DNA of 64,000 nucleotides, taken from a bacterium. Lineage in GTDB: Bacteria; Zhuqueibacterota; Zhuqueibacteria; Residuimicrobiales; Residuimicrobiaceae. This document shows, piece by piece, positions 17,150 through 26,304 of this stretch; positions within the stretch are counted from its first letter, which is position 1, and every line of letters begins with the position of its first letter. The stretch lies in NCBI GenBank assembly GCA_029565685.1, contig JAKQNR010000020.1, positions 82,121 through 146,120 on the forward strand, in the 5' to 3' direction. Made by a program: the position numbers and the translations under genes. The notes beneath the pieces were generated by a model. That model was not told the DNA's origin. It worked only from the letters and a program-made list of their open reading frames with translations, and made no database searches.

Positions 17150-17732
17150 ATGAATAGTATACAACTTCTTGAGCTTTTTCATAAGTTACTTTTTAAGTTA
17201 GAGCCGGTTTTCACCCGGCCTAGTTTCCAATATTTCCAAGCACTAATTCTTGGCATACTACTGGGCCGTCCGAAAAAAACCGTTACGGCAGCTGTCAAGC
17301 CGCCAAGTTGCAGCAGCATTTTTCCAATGTCAATCGATTTGTCCGCGCATACGTTTGGAACCCAGCTTTAATTCACTTGGGCAAATGTTACAAACGCTTC
17401 GATGAATTCAATAAAAATTATACGGTAAAAAACGCCACGTTCGGGCTAAACGCGTGGCCGCACGATGGCTCTTGGAAAATATGTTCAAGGATCTCAAGGA
17501 ACAATTAGGCTGGTCGCATTGGCAATGTCGCGTTGAAAAGGCCGTTTGTCGATCCGCTACGTTGACCTGTTCGACGGCCACCCTGTCAACGCTATGGAGT
17601 CTTCAACAAGCGTCTCAACGCCAGCCGGAAGTCTGGGATCCCCTGCCATGGTACACGGCAAGACAAATTGTGCCTTCACCCGTTCTTCCAAAAATCGGAA
17701 CGGCGATTTGTCTCTTTCACAAAAAGCATTAA
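17150..17732 (+). pseudogene. Transposase remnant (IS701-like DDE)
   Basis: The coding trace passes through three frames: 17150-17300 gives FTRPSFQYFQALILGILLGR, an N-terminal transposase region; 17303-17395 gives QQHFSNVNRFVRAY; and 17440-17732 gives RWLLENMFKDLKEQLGW and later residues typical of the C-terminal part of DDE transposases. The central region that should carry the catalytic acidic residues is missing, so there is an internal deletion plus at least two frameshifts. AAGGGAAGAG precedes the first ATG. It cannot encode a functional enzyme. Confidence 0.7.
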
Positions 17733-17738
17733 AAACCT

Positions 17739-17751
17739 GCAAAACTACAGT
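17739..17751 (-). repeat. Right terminal inverted repeat of the IS remnant
   Basis: GCAAAACTACAGT, the inverted partner of 17041-17053 (one mismatch). TTTATA follows immediately on the outer side. Confidence 0.7.
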
Positions 17752-17943
17752 TTTATAATTGATGCTGATAAAAAATTGTAGCAGAGAGTGAACGGCAGAG
17801 AATAACGTTGCCATCGATAACTCTGGCTAAGAACTAGATTCTCAGCGGTGTGTATCGATACCGATTATCAGCGGTTAATGATTTCCATATTTTGAGCCCT
17901 GGCGAATGGCCCGCTTATCCGCCATCCCCATAGGAGGTGCATG

Positions 17944-20391
17944 ATGAAAATGTCTTTGCTGGTCTTTGGGGGTGTGTTTTTCCTTTCCACACTACTTGTT
18001 CCTTTCGCATCCACTCATCCGCAATCCTTTTTACAGCAGAATACGGATGTCCTTTATGCAGCAATGACCAATGACTATAAAATCAGCGACGATACCGTCG
18101 GCTATCAGCAGGACTATCCGGTCGTGGCCATGAATCGCTACGGCTGCGCCGTGATCTGCTGGCAGGATTACCGGGCCGGCGGTTTCAGACTTTACATGCA
18201 GCTGGTGGATGCAAAAGGAATTCCGGTCGGCAAGAACCTGCCGGTGTCCCCCAACCCGCAGCCCGGGTTCCAGGAAGCGGCGGACGTCGCCGTGGACGAT
18301 CGCGGCCATTTTGTGGTGACCTGGATGGATGAGCGCGAGGGCAATATGAATATTTACGCACAAAGGTTCGCGGCCAACGGTGCACCCATCGGTTGGTGGT
18401 TCAAGGTGAATGAAGATGAATCCGCCAACAGTCAACGAGTCCCGGCCATAGCCATGAACGGTGCCGGCGATTTCGTCATCTGTTGGCACGACTGGACCAA
18501 CAACATCTTTGCCCAACGGTACCGCTCCGACGGGTCGCCGCTGGGATCCAATTTTCAGGTTAACGGTCCCGCTACCAAGTACTGCGATTTTCCGGATGTC
18601 GCGATGAAAGAGGATGGCTCCTTCCTTATCGCCTGGCAGGATGTACGGAACAACAACGTCTTTTCCCAAATTTACGCCCGCTGGTTTGACGCCGACGGCG
18701 CGGCAGTGGGCGATGATTTTTTGGTGAGCCTGGATTCGATCGAAAAGAGTCACCAATCGCCTGCCATTGCCTTGCATGAAAACGGCCGGTTGATGATTTG
18801 TTATATGATCTACTCGCTTCGCCGAACAGTCTATGCGCACATTTATAACCCGGACGGGTCGTCATCGATAGAATATTTCGTCATCCCCGAATCGGGCGCC
18901 TTGTCCGAGCACTGGGGGCCGGATGTGGCGACAACGATCAACGGCGGCTTTAGCGTCGTTTGGCATTCCGATCAAAACGGTACTTATGATATCTGGGGAA
19001 AAAACTTCAACGCCAGCGGTCTGCCCCTGGGAAACAGCACGGTTTTGAGCGATGTCCCTAAGGATCAACTGAACCCCAGACTGGCGCTCGATGCGCGAGG
19101 CGCGGGCATAACCGTATGGCAGGATCTCCGCAACTCTAATTGGGATATCTATGGATTCGCACGGGGACCACTGGCGCCGCTGAATCCCACCGCCGGAACG
19201 GGATTTGCCGGTTTTATCCCTCTGTCCTGGGATCCTGTCTATGCGCATCCCAATATCGACGAGTATAAAATTTACCGCAGCACCACCGCCGGCGGACCTT
19301 ACAAGGCACTGGCGAGCGTAAATCTGGCGCAGCGCGGCTTGCTCGGAAGACAAATGCGGGATTATATCGACAGCGACGTGACTCCCGGAACCACCTATTA
19401 TTATCGCATCAGCGCGGTGGTCGGCGGCGTTGAAGGGCCGCAATCCATTGAAGCGAGCGCCACGTCTGCCGACACCGGTTACACCATCGTGTCATCTTTT
19501 TTTGCTCCCGGAACCGAGCCGACCATCGACGGTCAGATTGCCGCCGGCGAATGGGCGAACGCAACGGCCATGAATATCGCCAATCCGCACGCGTTATTGC
19601 CTATCACTCTCTATGTGGCCAATAACGACCGCTATCTCTATCTTGCCGTCGATGATCCGAATGATCCGATTATCGAACCGGGCAACCTGCTAGGCATCCT
19701 TTTCGACAAGGACAACAACCAGGAATGGGATGCCGCCAGTCTCAGCCGCGAGGGGCTGTTTGCGATCAACACCGCGACTGCTGTCTATATCGGCTATTGG
19801 GGCGCCTATCCCAACACTCTGGGTTTCGATGCGCCGGTGCCGGCTGTCGGCGTCAACCGGGCGATCACCGACGCCAGCGGTCATATCCAGTATGAAATCG
19901 CCTTCGACATGGTCGTCAGCCGCTTGTACCTGCAGCCGGGCGCGACCTTTGGCATGGCCATCATACTCGATGATCCGTCGAATTATTCTCCCTATCACTA
20001 TGGCTATGCTGCGGAATGGCCGTTGGGCGCCCTCTGGGACTCGGCCCGGCCTCTGGGAAAATTGACGCTGGTGACCGCAACGGGCGTCGCCGAGCCCGAT
20101 CACGCGCCACCTCTAAATTTTGCGCTGCACCAGAATTATCCCAATCCGTTCAATCCAACGACCGTGATACGCTATACTCTGCCCGAAAAGTGCCGCGTTC
20201 AAGTGACTATTGCTGATCTTCAGGGTCGTGTCATTCGAACCCTCGTCAACGGCCATCAATCCGCCGGTGAACAATCCGCTGTCTGGGATGGCTTGGACGA
20301 TAGCGGTGAACCGGCAGCCTCAGGCCTTTATGTGTATCGGTTGCAGGCGGGACAATTTGACAAGTCGCGGAAAATGCTGTTGCTCCATTGA
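17944..20391 (+). CDS. Secreted propeller / FnIII / CBM9-like protein with T9SS sorting tail
   Basis: 815 residues. A signal peptide (about 1-22) is followed by about seven repeats of 50-55 residues with the pattern VAMN-xx-G-xx-VICWQD ... IYAQRF-xx-G-xx-G, a beta-propeller-like region (about 45-415). Next comes a fibronectin III-like domain (DEYKIYRSTTAGGPYKALAS ... TTYYYRISAV, about 425-515), then a CBM9/DOMON-like carbohydrate-binding domain (PTIDGQIAAGEWANATAMN ... YLYLAVDDPND, about 520-700), and finally the sorting domain FALHQNYPNPFNPTTVIRYT ... ASGLYVYRLQ ... KMLLLH. It is predicted to be exported by Sec, then by type IX secretion, to the cell surface or medium. The carbohydrate-binding domain suggests polysaccharide adhesion. 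GGAGG precedes the two tandem ATGs (17941, 17944); spacing favours 17944. Confidence 0.9.
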   Translation: MKMSLLVFGGVFFLSTLLVPFASTHPQSFLQQNTDVLYAAMTNDYKISDDTVGYQQDYPVVAMNRYGCAVICWQDYRAGGFRLYMQLVDAKGIPVGKNLPVSPNPQPGFQEAADVAVDDRGHFVVTWMDEREGNMNIYAQRFAANGAPIGWWFKVNEDESANSQRVPAIAMNGAGDFVICWHDWTNNIFAQRYRSDGSPLGSNFQVNGPATKYCDFPDVAMKEDGSFLIAWQDVRNNNVFSQIYARWFDADGAAVGDDFLVSLDSIEKSHQSPAIALHENGRLMICYMIYSLRRTVYAHIYNPDGSSSIEYFVIPESGALSEHWGPDVATTINGGFSVVWHSDQNGTYDIWGKNFNASGLPLGNSTVLSDVPKDQLNPRLALDARGAGITVWQDLRNSNWDIYGFARGPLAPLNPTAGTGFAGFIPLSWDPVYAHPNIDEYKIYRSTTAGGPYKALASVNLAQRGLLGRQMRDYIDSDVTPGTTYYYRISAVVGGVEGPQSIEASATSADTGYTIVSSFFAPGTEPTIDGQIAAGEWANATAMNIANPHALLPITLYVANNDRYLYLAVDDPNDPIIEPGNLLGILFDKDNNQEWDAASLSREGLFAINTATAVYIGYWGAYPNTLGFDAPVPAVGVNRAITDASGHIQYEIAFDMVVSRLYLQPGATFGMAIILDDPSNYSPYHYGYAAEWPLGALWDSARPLGKLTLVTATGVAEPDHAPPLNFALHQNYPNPFNPTTVIRYTLPEKCRVQVTIADLQGRVIRTLVNGHQSAGEQSAVWDGLDDSGEPAASGLYVYRLQAGQFDKSRKMLLLH

Positions 20392-20647
20392 TCCGGATCA
20401 ATCTGTTTTGTGTCCGTTGTTTGGCGTTCGATTAATAGGGCTATGCAGAGAGCTAGTATCCTCGGCGGCTGTTTCAAAATTGCTCAGGGAACCCAGCGGC
20501 GAAAAGAATCCCTGCGGATTCCTAGAGCTCCGGCGCTTAAGATATATGGCATGATCAGCAGGGCAGACGACTTTCGCAACTCTTTTCCAGCCCGAGGGAC
20601 TGCATCCTCAGCCAGGCGATTGCATGGCCGGTGTTGAACTGCAAAAA

Positions 20648-20677
20648 AAAAGCCGTCTCGAATTCGAGACGGCTTTT
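20648..20677 (-). terminator. Perfect 30-bp palindrome terminator
   Basis: A perfectly symmetrical sequence: GCCGTCTCG, AATT centre, CGAGACGGC, flanked by A-runs on the left and T-runs on the right. It lies 24 bases past the stop of the minus-strand gene at 20701; on that strand a run of eight T follows the stem. Because of the symmetry it can also stop plus-strand transcripts from the gene ending at 20391. Confidence 0.9.
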
Positions 20678-20700
20678 CTGCAGGGATTGCTGGAATGGAA

Positions 20701-21405
20701 CTAGAAATGGATGTTCAGGGTGATGCCCCAGTTGGAGACGCCCATCACCGTCGTGGAGCCGCCTTTCCAGTCATCAGAATCGTCTCCGACGGTGTATTCG
20801 CCGCTTGACGAAAAAGAGGCATAGCCGATTTTGTATTCCATGTCAAAGCTGACGTTCTTCCACGGATAGAACTGCGCACCGATCAGACCGGCCACACCGA
20901 TGCCGTTGTAGGAGGTGGTGCTTTCGGTCTCAGCGTCTTTGTCTTCCGCCGTGGCGCTCAGGGTGCCGTAATAGAATTCACCGCCGGTGTAGATGGACAC
21001 CGCTGTGGCCGTGGCGATATGATACTGCAGGCCGGCTGAGATCGCCATCATCGCGTTGGTGTCGGTCACATCGCCGTCCTCATCTTCGGCGTTTTTAACA
21101 TTGGCATAGCCGATGCCGAAACGAAGGGCGGTGTAATCGTTCATATAGTATAATCCGCCCACGCCGGGAGAATAGAGGATGGAGCTGTTCAAGTCCGGAT
21201 GCCCTTGGAGTCCCGCCAGATCCCCATCTCCGCCATCGCCGCCAAAGACGCTGCCTAGGCCGCTCAACAACAGCCCACTGATGCCGTTAAAGCTGAACAG
21301 CAATGATCTGTCGCCTTTTTTGCATTTAGGACGAATGTCGTCCGCCGCCTGAACCAGAGAGGCTGCCAAAACGATGATGAACAGTACCAATAGAACCTTT
21401 TTCAT
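20701..21405 (-). CDS. Small outer-membrane beta-barrel protein
   Basis: 234 residues. Signal peptide MKKVLLVLFIIVLAASLVQA (about 1-20), then a barrel-like protein with alternating strands such as TALRFGIGYANV, AISAGLQYHI, VSIYTGGEFYYG and VSFDMEYKIGYASF, ending in NWGITLNIHF with the terminal Phe needed for Bam-dependent assembly. A Gly/Asp-rich loop (GGDGGDGDLAG) follows the first segment. It resembles the OmpA/opacity-type eight-to-ten-strand barrels in general, but no family is named with confidence. AAGGAGG lies before the ATG at 21405. It ends in a strong palindromic terminator. Role: porin, adhesin or structural, not known. Confidence 0.85.
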   Translation of the reverse strand: MKKVLLVLFIIVLAASLVQAADDIRPKCKKGDRSLLFSFNGISGLLLSGLGSVFGGDGGDGDLAGLQGHPDLNSSILYSPGVGGLYYMNDYTALRFGIGYANVKNAEDEDGDVTDTNAMMAISAGLQYHIATATAVSIYTGGEFYYGTLSATAEDKDAETESTTSYNGIGVAGLIGAQFYPWKNVSFDMEYKIGYASFSSSGEYTVGDDSDDWKGGSTTVMGVSNWGITLNIHF

Positions 21406-22039
21406 AGTGTCCTCCTTGAGATTGGATTTCTTTTCGGGCTTTTTTTTACTAGAACTGGTTACCTTAGGCGGCGATGAACCCTTCAACCCCTCTGGGGGTT
21501 GCGAATACTGAACTACTTCAGAAAGGTTGGATTCAGCTCTCTTTGCTCCCCGCCCATTTTTGTGCTGTTTTTTTTCCTCCTTTAAGCTGATGACAGTCGA
21601 AATACTGGTTGGCTTATCCGGTTATGCCGAAGGCGTTCCGCGGCAGATCCCGTTGCTTTAGGAAACGGGTTGGGATGACGGCATCGGCAAACTATACTCC
21701 TCTGCGCTGGTAGAATGGGACCATTCCACCGGTTTACAGCGTGCTGCCAAATGAATGATGAAAGATAATAAGGAAGGAGGTACATGAATAATCTGGAGCG
21801 TGCGCCAACCAGGCTGCCGGATTCAGTGATGCGCGAAAAAATGATGATCTGCTCAGGGAGCTCATCTTCCCGCATGCAGCCACACAGGGAATTGTCCGGC
21901 GTCCTTTGATAAAGGTTGCCGGAACATGATGGGCGCTCTCTTCACTTCCGCCCTCTCTTCCACCCTGCTACAAAATAGACAATCGACATCTGAAAATCAA
22001 GATAAAAGTGCACAATCGCAATTACGCTGCCCGCCGCGG
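21406..22039. other. Intergenic region, mostly without genes
   Basis: About 630 bases between two minus-strand genes. A hairpin with CAACCCC and GGGGTTG arms lies at about 21484-21502, on the 5' side of the OMP gene and without a T-run. One short plus-strand frame (21784) has a good ribosome binding site. The promoter of the OMP gene should lie here. Confidence 0.4.
21784..21909 (+). CDS. Possible 41-residue small protein
   Basis: A frame of 41 residues with the strong ribosome binding site AAGGAGG 3 bases before its ATG (GAAGGAGGTACATG). The peptide is basic and Ser-rich (CSGSSSSRM), with no hydrophobic helix, signal peptide or known family. The other strand and frames here are not coding. 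The ribosome binding site is the only real support, so this may be chance. Confidence 0.25.
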   Translation: MNNLERAPTRLPDSVMREKMMICSGSSSSRMQPHRELSGVL

Positions 22040-22948
22040 TCAATTTCGACCGAGTCGTCCGGCCTTGAAATCCTCTATTGCTTTATGGATGGCCGGGATA
22101 GCCGCCTGTCCGGCCTTGATGCCGGCCAGCATGAGTTCTTTTTTCTTGGAAAAATCCATGGTGCCGACGTTGCCCACTTCCGGCTCGATCAGAACATCGG
22201 CGTCTTTATTTTTATATTTGTCGATCTGATGGCCCATGATGTCGATGGCCTGAAGCGTGATCTGGACGATATTGCCGGTCTCGTAATTGGTGATGCTCTT
22301 GCCGATGTTCACTACGATAACGATATCCGCGCCTTTTTGCCTTGCGGTCTCGGGCGACACGCTGCCGATCACTCCGCCATCCACTATGATCCGTTCTTTG
22401 ATATTCAAAGGGGTGAAGACGCCGGGGATGGATGTGGAGGCGCGCACGGCGATTTCCGCAGGGCCTTTGTCGAAAACCACCGGTTCGCCGGTGTTGAGGT
22501 CGCAAGCGACGGCGTAGAACGGGATCTTCATGTCCTCTATATTTCTGGCTTTAACGTGCTTGACGACGAATTTTTCCAACTTGTCGCCTTTGATCGGACC
22601 GGTACGGGAAGAAAGCAGGGAGAAATCAAAGATATCGTCTTTCTCCAGCTCAAAGGCCATCCACTCCAGCTCAAAACTATTGGGGTTGGCGGCATAGATC
22701 GCGCCGATCAGGCTGCCGACCGAAGTGCCGACGATCAGGTCGATCGGAATCTTTTCCTGTTCCAAGGCCCTGAGCACGCCGACATGGGCAAAACCTCGTG
22801 AGGCGCCGCCGCCCAGAACCAGCCCTATTTTAGGCTGCCTGAGACTTGCCGGCAGGATCTGCTTCTTGGCAGCGCCGCAGCCCTGTAGGAACAGAATGGC
22901 TGTCAGAAAAACCACAGAAATCGGTTTGATGATCTTCGCTGGGTGCAT
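22040..22948 (-). CDS. Patatin-like phospholipase lipoprotein
   Basis: 302 residues. Lipobox ILFLQGC gives an envelope lipoprotein. The patatin domain is complete: glycine-rich oxyanion loop GLVLGGGASRGFAHVG, nucleophile elbow GTSVG (serine) and VDGG with the catalytic aspartate. These Ser-Asp dyad enzymes hydrolyse acyl esters of phospholipids. The family is RssA-like in the short form, without the barrel of PlpD proteins; the extra lipid anchor suggests action at the inner leaflet of the outer membrane or at the periplasmic face. The ATG at 22948 has AGGA at proper spacing. Its neighbours on both sides are separate secreted proteins, with no evident operon. Confidence 0.93.
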   Translation of the reverse strand: MHPAKIIKPISVVFLTAILFLQGCGAAKKQILPASLRQPKIGLVLGGGASRGFAHVGVLRALEQEKIPIDLIVGTSVGSLIGAIYAANPNSFELEWMAFELEKDDIFDFSLLSSRTGPIKGDKLEKFVVKHVKARNIEDMKIPFYAVACDLNTGEPVVFDKGPAEIAVRASTSIPGVFTPLNIKERIIVDGGVIGSVSPETARQKGADIVIVVNIGKSITNYETGNIVQITLQAIDIMGHQIDKYKNKDADVLIEPEVGNVGTMDFSKKKELMLAGIKAGQAAIPAIHKAIEDFKAGRLGRN

Positions 22949-23193
22949 GACCAATTCCTATTATATAGATCAGGCGATCATTTCAGCGTCAAAGTAGGCG
23001 TTCAAATTGAAAAATTCAAGCATAAAAAAAAACGATCACATCGAACTCAGGGGCAGCACGGTTTGCTTAACCCGCGCTGAGGGCCATGCCCATCCGTCTG
23101 CTATGCTTTTCTGCGATCCTAGCGGTAAAAGCGTAAAATGGTCGTGTGTGCGGTCGTCGTCTGCGTCCATGGGCTTGATAAAAAGGCGTGCCC

Positions 23194-24315
23194 TTAATAG
23201 CTTCTAATCAGATGGCCGGCCTTATGATCGATGGAGGTGTTGTCCAGCAAATTGGGTCCAAGGATGATGGGTTTGTTCTCGCCGCTGAGGTCGTTGATTT
23301 CGATCATGATATTTTCCAGCACATTGGCGCTGATAAGCGCATCCCCGCCGCTGACCGTCAGACGGGTGAGCGGCGCGGAGTTGGTGGATTGAAGGCAGTT
23401 GCCGGTGATCACTGTGTGCGAACCGCGTGCATCGATGGCCTGAGCGCAGACGCCTGCGGAATCCACGATCACAAGGTTGTTGGCGATCACATGGCGTTGC
23501 GAACCCTTCCAGGAGCGAAAGGCGATGTCAAGCCGGCCGCCCGGTTTGATGTGCACGATATTATCGTTCATAAGGATGGAATCGGCGCAGTCGCTGCCGA
23601 TGGCAACGTGGGTTGGGCCGGTGATTTCGATCAGGTTGCCGCGGATCTCTCCCGGCCCGGTCAATATTTCCACCACATCCGACCCCGCATTTCCCAGCGT
23701 GTTGCCGAAGACCTTCATGTTCGGTCCTTCGAGCATGATGCCCAGCCGATGGGCGTTGCGGACCGTGGCGTTCTCGACCGTGATGTCATGAGTCGGCGAT
23801 TCTCCGGATTCCCCTGGCCACCCGCAGAACGCCTTGATGCCGCAGAACTCGAAACGGTCGTGAGATATTTTCGGATCGCCTTTGCCCTCTGCGTTGTGCT
23901 CGCGGTTGGCGTCTACCTGGAGATCGCGGATGGTGATGCAGCCTACATCGCGGCCGAGGATGCGAATGACGTTGGTGTTCTGATGCGGCGCCAATACCAG
24001 CCGCGTAGCCGCGCCGGCCCCGGCCAGGATCACATGGCTTCTTTGGATCAGGATGCCTCCCAGGGTTCCCTGCACTTTGCGAATGTCATACGTGCCTTCC
24101 ATGAGGAACACCAGGCCTCCTGCCGGCGGCAGGCTCGTCAGAGCGGCGTTGATCTCCTCCTGATCCCCTTCGCCGTCACAGACATAGTCTGCCGTCGATC
24201 GGGCGGAGGGCGAAGAGTTGTGCGCCGCCACAGTGACCGTGGCCATGGGCTGAGCGGCCACAGCGTCAGCGGAACCTGCAACCAGAGCAAAGAGGGAAAA
24301 CAGTACAACAACCAT
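23194..24315 (-). CDS. Secreted right-handed beta-helix protein
   Basis: 373 residues. A signal peptide of about 22 residues (VAAQ end) precedes the mature protein. It begins with a pectate-lyase-like opening (EEINAALTSLPPAGGLVFL), then rungs such as HVILAGAGAATRLVL, CITIRDLQVDANR, HDITVENATVRNAHRLGIML, VFGNTLGNAGSDVVEI and ISANVLEN, the Asn/Val-ladder pattern of right-handed parallel beta-helices. These folds bind or cleave polysaccharides; no catalytic set can be named. AAGGAG precedes the ATG. It runs parallel to the upstream frameshifted gene at 24910-24360, from which it may be co-transcribed. Confidence 0.85.
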   Translation of the reverse strand: MVVVLFSLFALVAGSADAVAAQPMATVTVAAHNSSPSARSTADYVCDGEGDQEEINAALTSLPPAGGLVFLMEGTYDIRKVQGTLGGILIQRSHVILAGAGAATRLVLAPHQNTNVIRILGRDVGCITIRDLQVDANREHNAEGKGDPKISHDRFEFCGIKAFCGWPGESGESPTHDITVENATVRNAHRLGIMLEGPNMKVFGNTLGNAGSDVVEILTGPGEIRGNLIEITGPTHVAIGSDCADSILMNDNIVHIKPGGRLDIAFRSWKGSQRHVIANNLVIVDSAGVCAQAIDARGSHTVITGNCLQSTNSAPLTRLTVSGGDALISANVLENIMIEINDLSGENKPIILGPNLLDNTSIDHKAGHLIRSY

Positions 24316-24359
24316 ACGAAGCTCCTTTTTTCAGAATCGTGTTTTCGCAACCGTCAGGA

Positions 24360-24910
24360 TCATCGTTCAAATGTCACGTCATGTCTTTTCACATCCGTGC
24401 CATTGTCGCAGCCGAGCACGCTGAAATGATCCTCGACCACATTGTGCGGCCTGCTGGCGGCGGTGGACGCAACGGTAAAATAGTGGCGGTGGAACTCATC
24501 CCCATTGCCGGCCGGTTCAAGGGGATCACTCCAGTGGATCAGGTCATGGCTGGTCCGCAGCTCCAGGGTCCTGCGCCGGTTTTAAAATTGGTTTTGATTG
24601 GATAGGCCTCTTTTAGGTCGTCCAGGCGACTGCCTTTGAACATAACGATGTGTCCCAAGTGGGTGTGCCCGCTCATAGCCCAGAGTGTACCATCCTTATC
24701 GCGATACATCGGCGAAGAACCATCCTGATAGATGCCGTTGGCATTGATAAAAGGGGTGGCTTTTTCTTCGCTGACGGTCCATTTTGCCTTGGCCAGCAGG
24801 TTTACGCTGTCCTGATCGAGGATCTGACCGCCAGGAGTGGCGGAGTCGGGTCTGGATTTTTCGTAGCTTATCAATAGAACCATCAGCAGCAACGCGGCAA
24901 AAGCTTTCAT
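24360..24910 (-). pseudogene. Frameshifted secreted beta-propeller-like gene
   Basis: AGGGAGG precedes the ATG at 24910, followed by a signal peptide (FAALLLMVLLISY) and a readable domain: INANGIYQDGSSPMYRDKDG, GTLWAMSGHTHLGHIVMFKG. The first frame stops at about 24539. From about 24585 another frame gives a continuous sequence with LELRTSHDLIHWSDPLEPAG, typical of five-bladed glycosidase propellers, up to a stop at 24360. One base change in the run near 24578-24590 would restore a protein of about 180 residues. At that length it would still be short, so it may be a decayed fragment as well. Confidence 0.65.
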
Positions 24911-25218
24911 CGTGTCCTCCCTGAGCTTGACGTTAAAGTAGGCAAACAGGCCGCCATATTCAAGCAGAAATTAGTTTTATAGGCCTTCCTGCAACGCGCC
25001 CTGGGAACTGCGCCGATAGACTACGAATGCGGCCAAGGTGGGTTGCTGCTTGAGCTTTGCAGGCGGAATCCCTGAGCCGGCAGGGCAGGGGCGCAAAGAG
25101 GCAGGAGGAGTAGGAACAGGCATCTCGGCACTAGTTAAAATCCTCGCGCTGCAACAATATCTTTGACTTTTGTTTAAAATTTTTTAATTTAGCTGACTAA
25201 TCATCCGGGAGGTTTTTC
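24911..25218. other. Divergent promoter region
   Basis: 308 bases between genes that diverge at 24910 and 25219. The right part (25155-25200) is very AT-rich and contains TTGACT at 25163 followed by an AT-rich stretch, a weak -35/-10 candidate for the plus-strand gene. No gene, hairpin or repeat seen. Confidence 0.4.
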
Positions 25219-26223
25219 ATGAGAAAAAGTGTGGTCCTGTTGCTGCTTCTGATGTTTACGGTTACCCTGCCGCTATTCGGCCGTGATCCGCTGATCTATT
25301 TTTCGATTGTGTTTCGCAAGCAGATCACCGTGGTGGGTCAGGACATTCAGGTCTTTGGCCTGTATTACGGCGCCAAGGACGCCCAGACATGGGAACGCTG
25401 CGGGTGGAAAAACAACTCTATTTTCGGCGTGGCGGTCGACACCCGTACCGACGGCCAGAACATCTTTCTGGCAGCGGGCAACGGCGTGTTGCGCAGCCTT
25501 GATGCGGGCAAAACATGGAAAATCGTCACCGACTGGACCATCACCGAAGTGACCAAGGTGTATTTGGATCCGCTCCGCCCCAAGACTGTCTACGCCACCT
25601 CCAGTTCCTTTGTCTGGAAGAGCGACGATTACGGCGATAGCTGGAGAAAGATCAGTCAGGGGTTAAAACCCACCAGTCAGACTTATTGTAATGGTCTGGC
25701 CCTGTTGCCCTCGGACACGCGGGTGCTGTTTCTGGCCACTGCCGACGGCATCATGAAAAGCGTGGACGGCGGTGAAAATTGGCAGCCGTGCGGATTGTTA
25801 GGTCGAGAAGTGCACGAGATTCAAATCGCACCGTATGACGAGACCGTGCTGGCCGCGGCCACCGACGATGCCGGCGTCTATGTCAGCCGCGATGGCGGCA
25901 AAGTCTGGCGGCAGCGCGCCATGGGCATGCGCGGCCGAACGATCTATACGTTGGTTTTTGATCCCGTCGAAAAGGGCGTGCTTTACTGCGGCGGTTATCT
26001 CTGCGGGATCAACAAATCCACCGACTATGGCGAGAAATGGACCCATTTGGATAACGAGATCAGCGACCGCACGGTACGCAGTCTGGCGATCTACCCCACG
26101 GACAATCGGTTGATTTTTGCCGGCCTGTTGAATTACGGTCTATGGCGCAGCGCGGACAGCGGCAGCCATTTCACCTGCGCGGCTGAACCCGACGGCCGGG
26201 TGTATTGCATGGGCATTTTTTGA
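25219..26223 (+). CDS. Secreted Asp-box (sortilin/Ycf48-type) beta-propeller
   Basis: 334 residues. Signal peptide MRKSVVLLLLLMFTVTLPLFG, then repeated blades with Asp-box motifs of the form Ser-x-Asp-x-Gly-x-x-Trp: SLDAGKTW, SDDYGDSW, SVDGGENW, SRDGGKVW, STDYGEKW and a degenerate SADSGSHF. Six or so boxes indicate a six- or seven-blade propeller as in the sortilin/VPS10 and Ycf48 folds. These domains bind protein or glycan partners; no enzymatic residues are evident. GGGAGG precedes the ATG. It is 81 bases upstream of the next gene at 26305, so the two are probably co-transcribed. Confidence 0.85.
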   Translation: MRKSVVLLLLLMFTVTLPLFGRDPLIYFSIVFRKQITVVGQDIQVFGLYYGAKDAQTWERCGWKNNSIFGVAVDTRTDGQNIFLAAGNGVLRSLDAGKTWKIVTDWTITEVTKVYLDPLRPKTVYATSSSFVWKSDDYGDSWRKISQGLKPTSQTYCNGLALLPSDTRVLFLATADGIMKSVDGGENWQPCGLLGREVHEIQIAPYDETVLAAATDDAGVYVSRDGGKVWRQRAMGMRGRTIYTLVFDPVEKGVLYCGGYLCGINKSTDYGEKWTHLDNEISDRTVRSLAIYPTDNRLIFAGLLNYGLWRSADSGSHFTCAAEPDGRVYCMGIF

Positions 26224-26304
26224 CGTCCGCCGGGGCTGATCGAACCAGCCGCTCGGCTCAGGAGTGGGTTCTTACATGTAGCGTATCTATGAGGGAGCTG
26301 GATC

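Larger units (their letters stand above)
17041..17751. mobile_element. Decayed insertion sequence with terminal inverted repeats
   Basis: A 711-bp element. The left end ACTGTAGTTTTAC (17041-17053) and the right end (17739-17751), read in reverse complement as ACTGTAGTTTTGC, match at 12 of 13 bases. TTTATA occurs directly before the left end (17035-17040) and directly after the right end (17752-17757), consistent with a 6-bp target duplication. Inside is a transposase remnant in three frames. The size is about half of a full IS of this type, so it is a deleted, non-autonomous copy. Family assignment (IS701-like DDE) is tentative. Confidence 0.75.

Noticed and set aside
21484..21502. Hairpin with CAACCCC/GGGGTTG arms upstream of the small OMP gene
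   Set aside because: No T-run, and it sits in the 5' region of a gene; could be chance or an mRNA feature, not a supported terminator.
21926..22801. Plus-strand frame of about 291 codons opposite the patatin gene
   Set aside because: The patatin motifs are on the minus strand; this is a shadow.
23188..24429. Plus-strand frame of about 413 codons opposite the beta-helix gene
   Set aside because: The minus strand has a ribosome binding site, signal peptide and beta-helix rungs; the plus frame has none.
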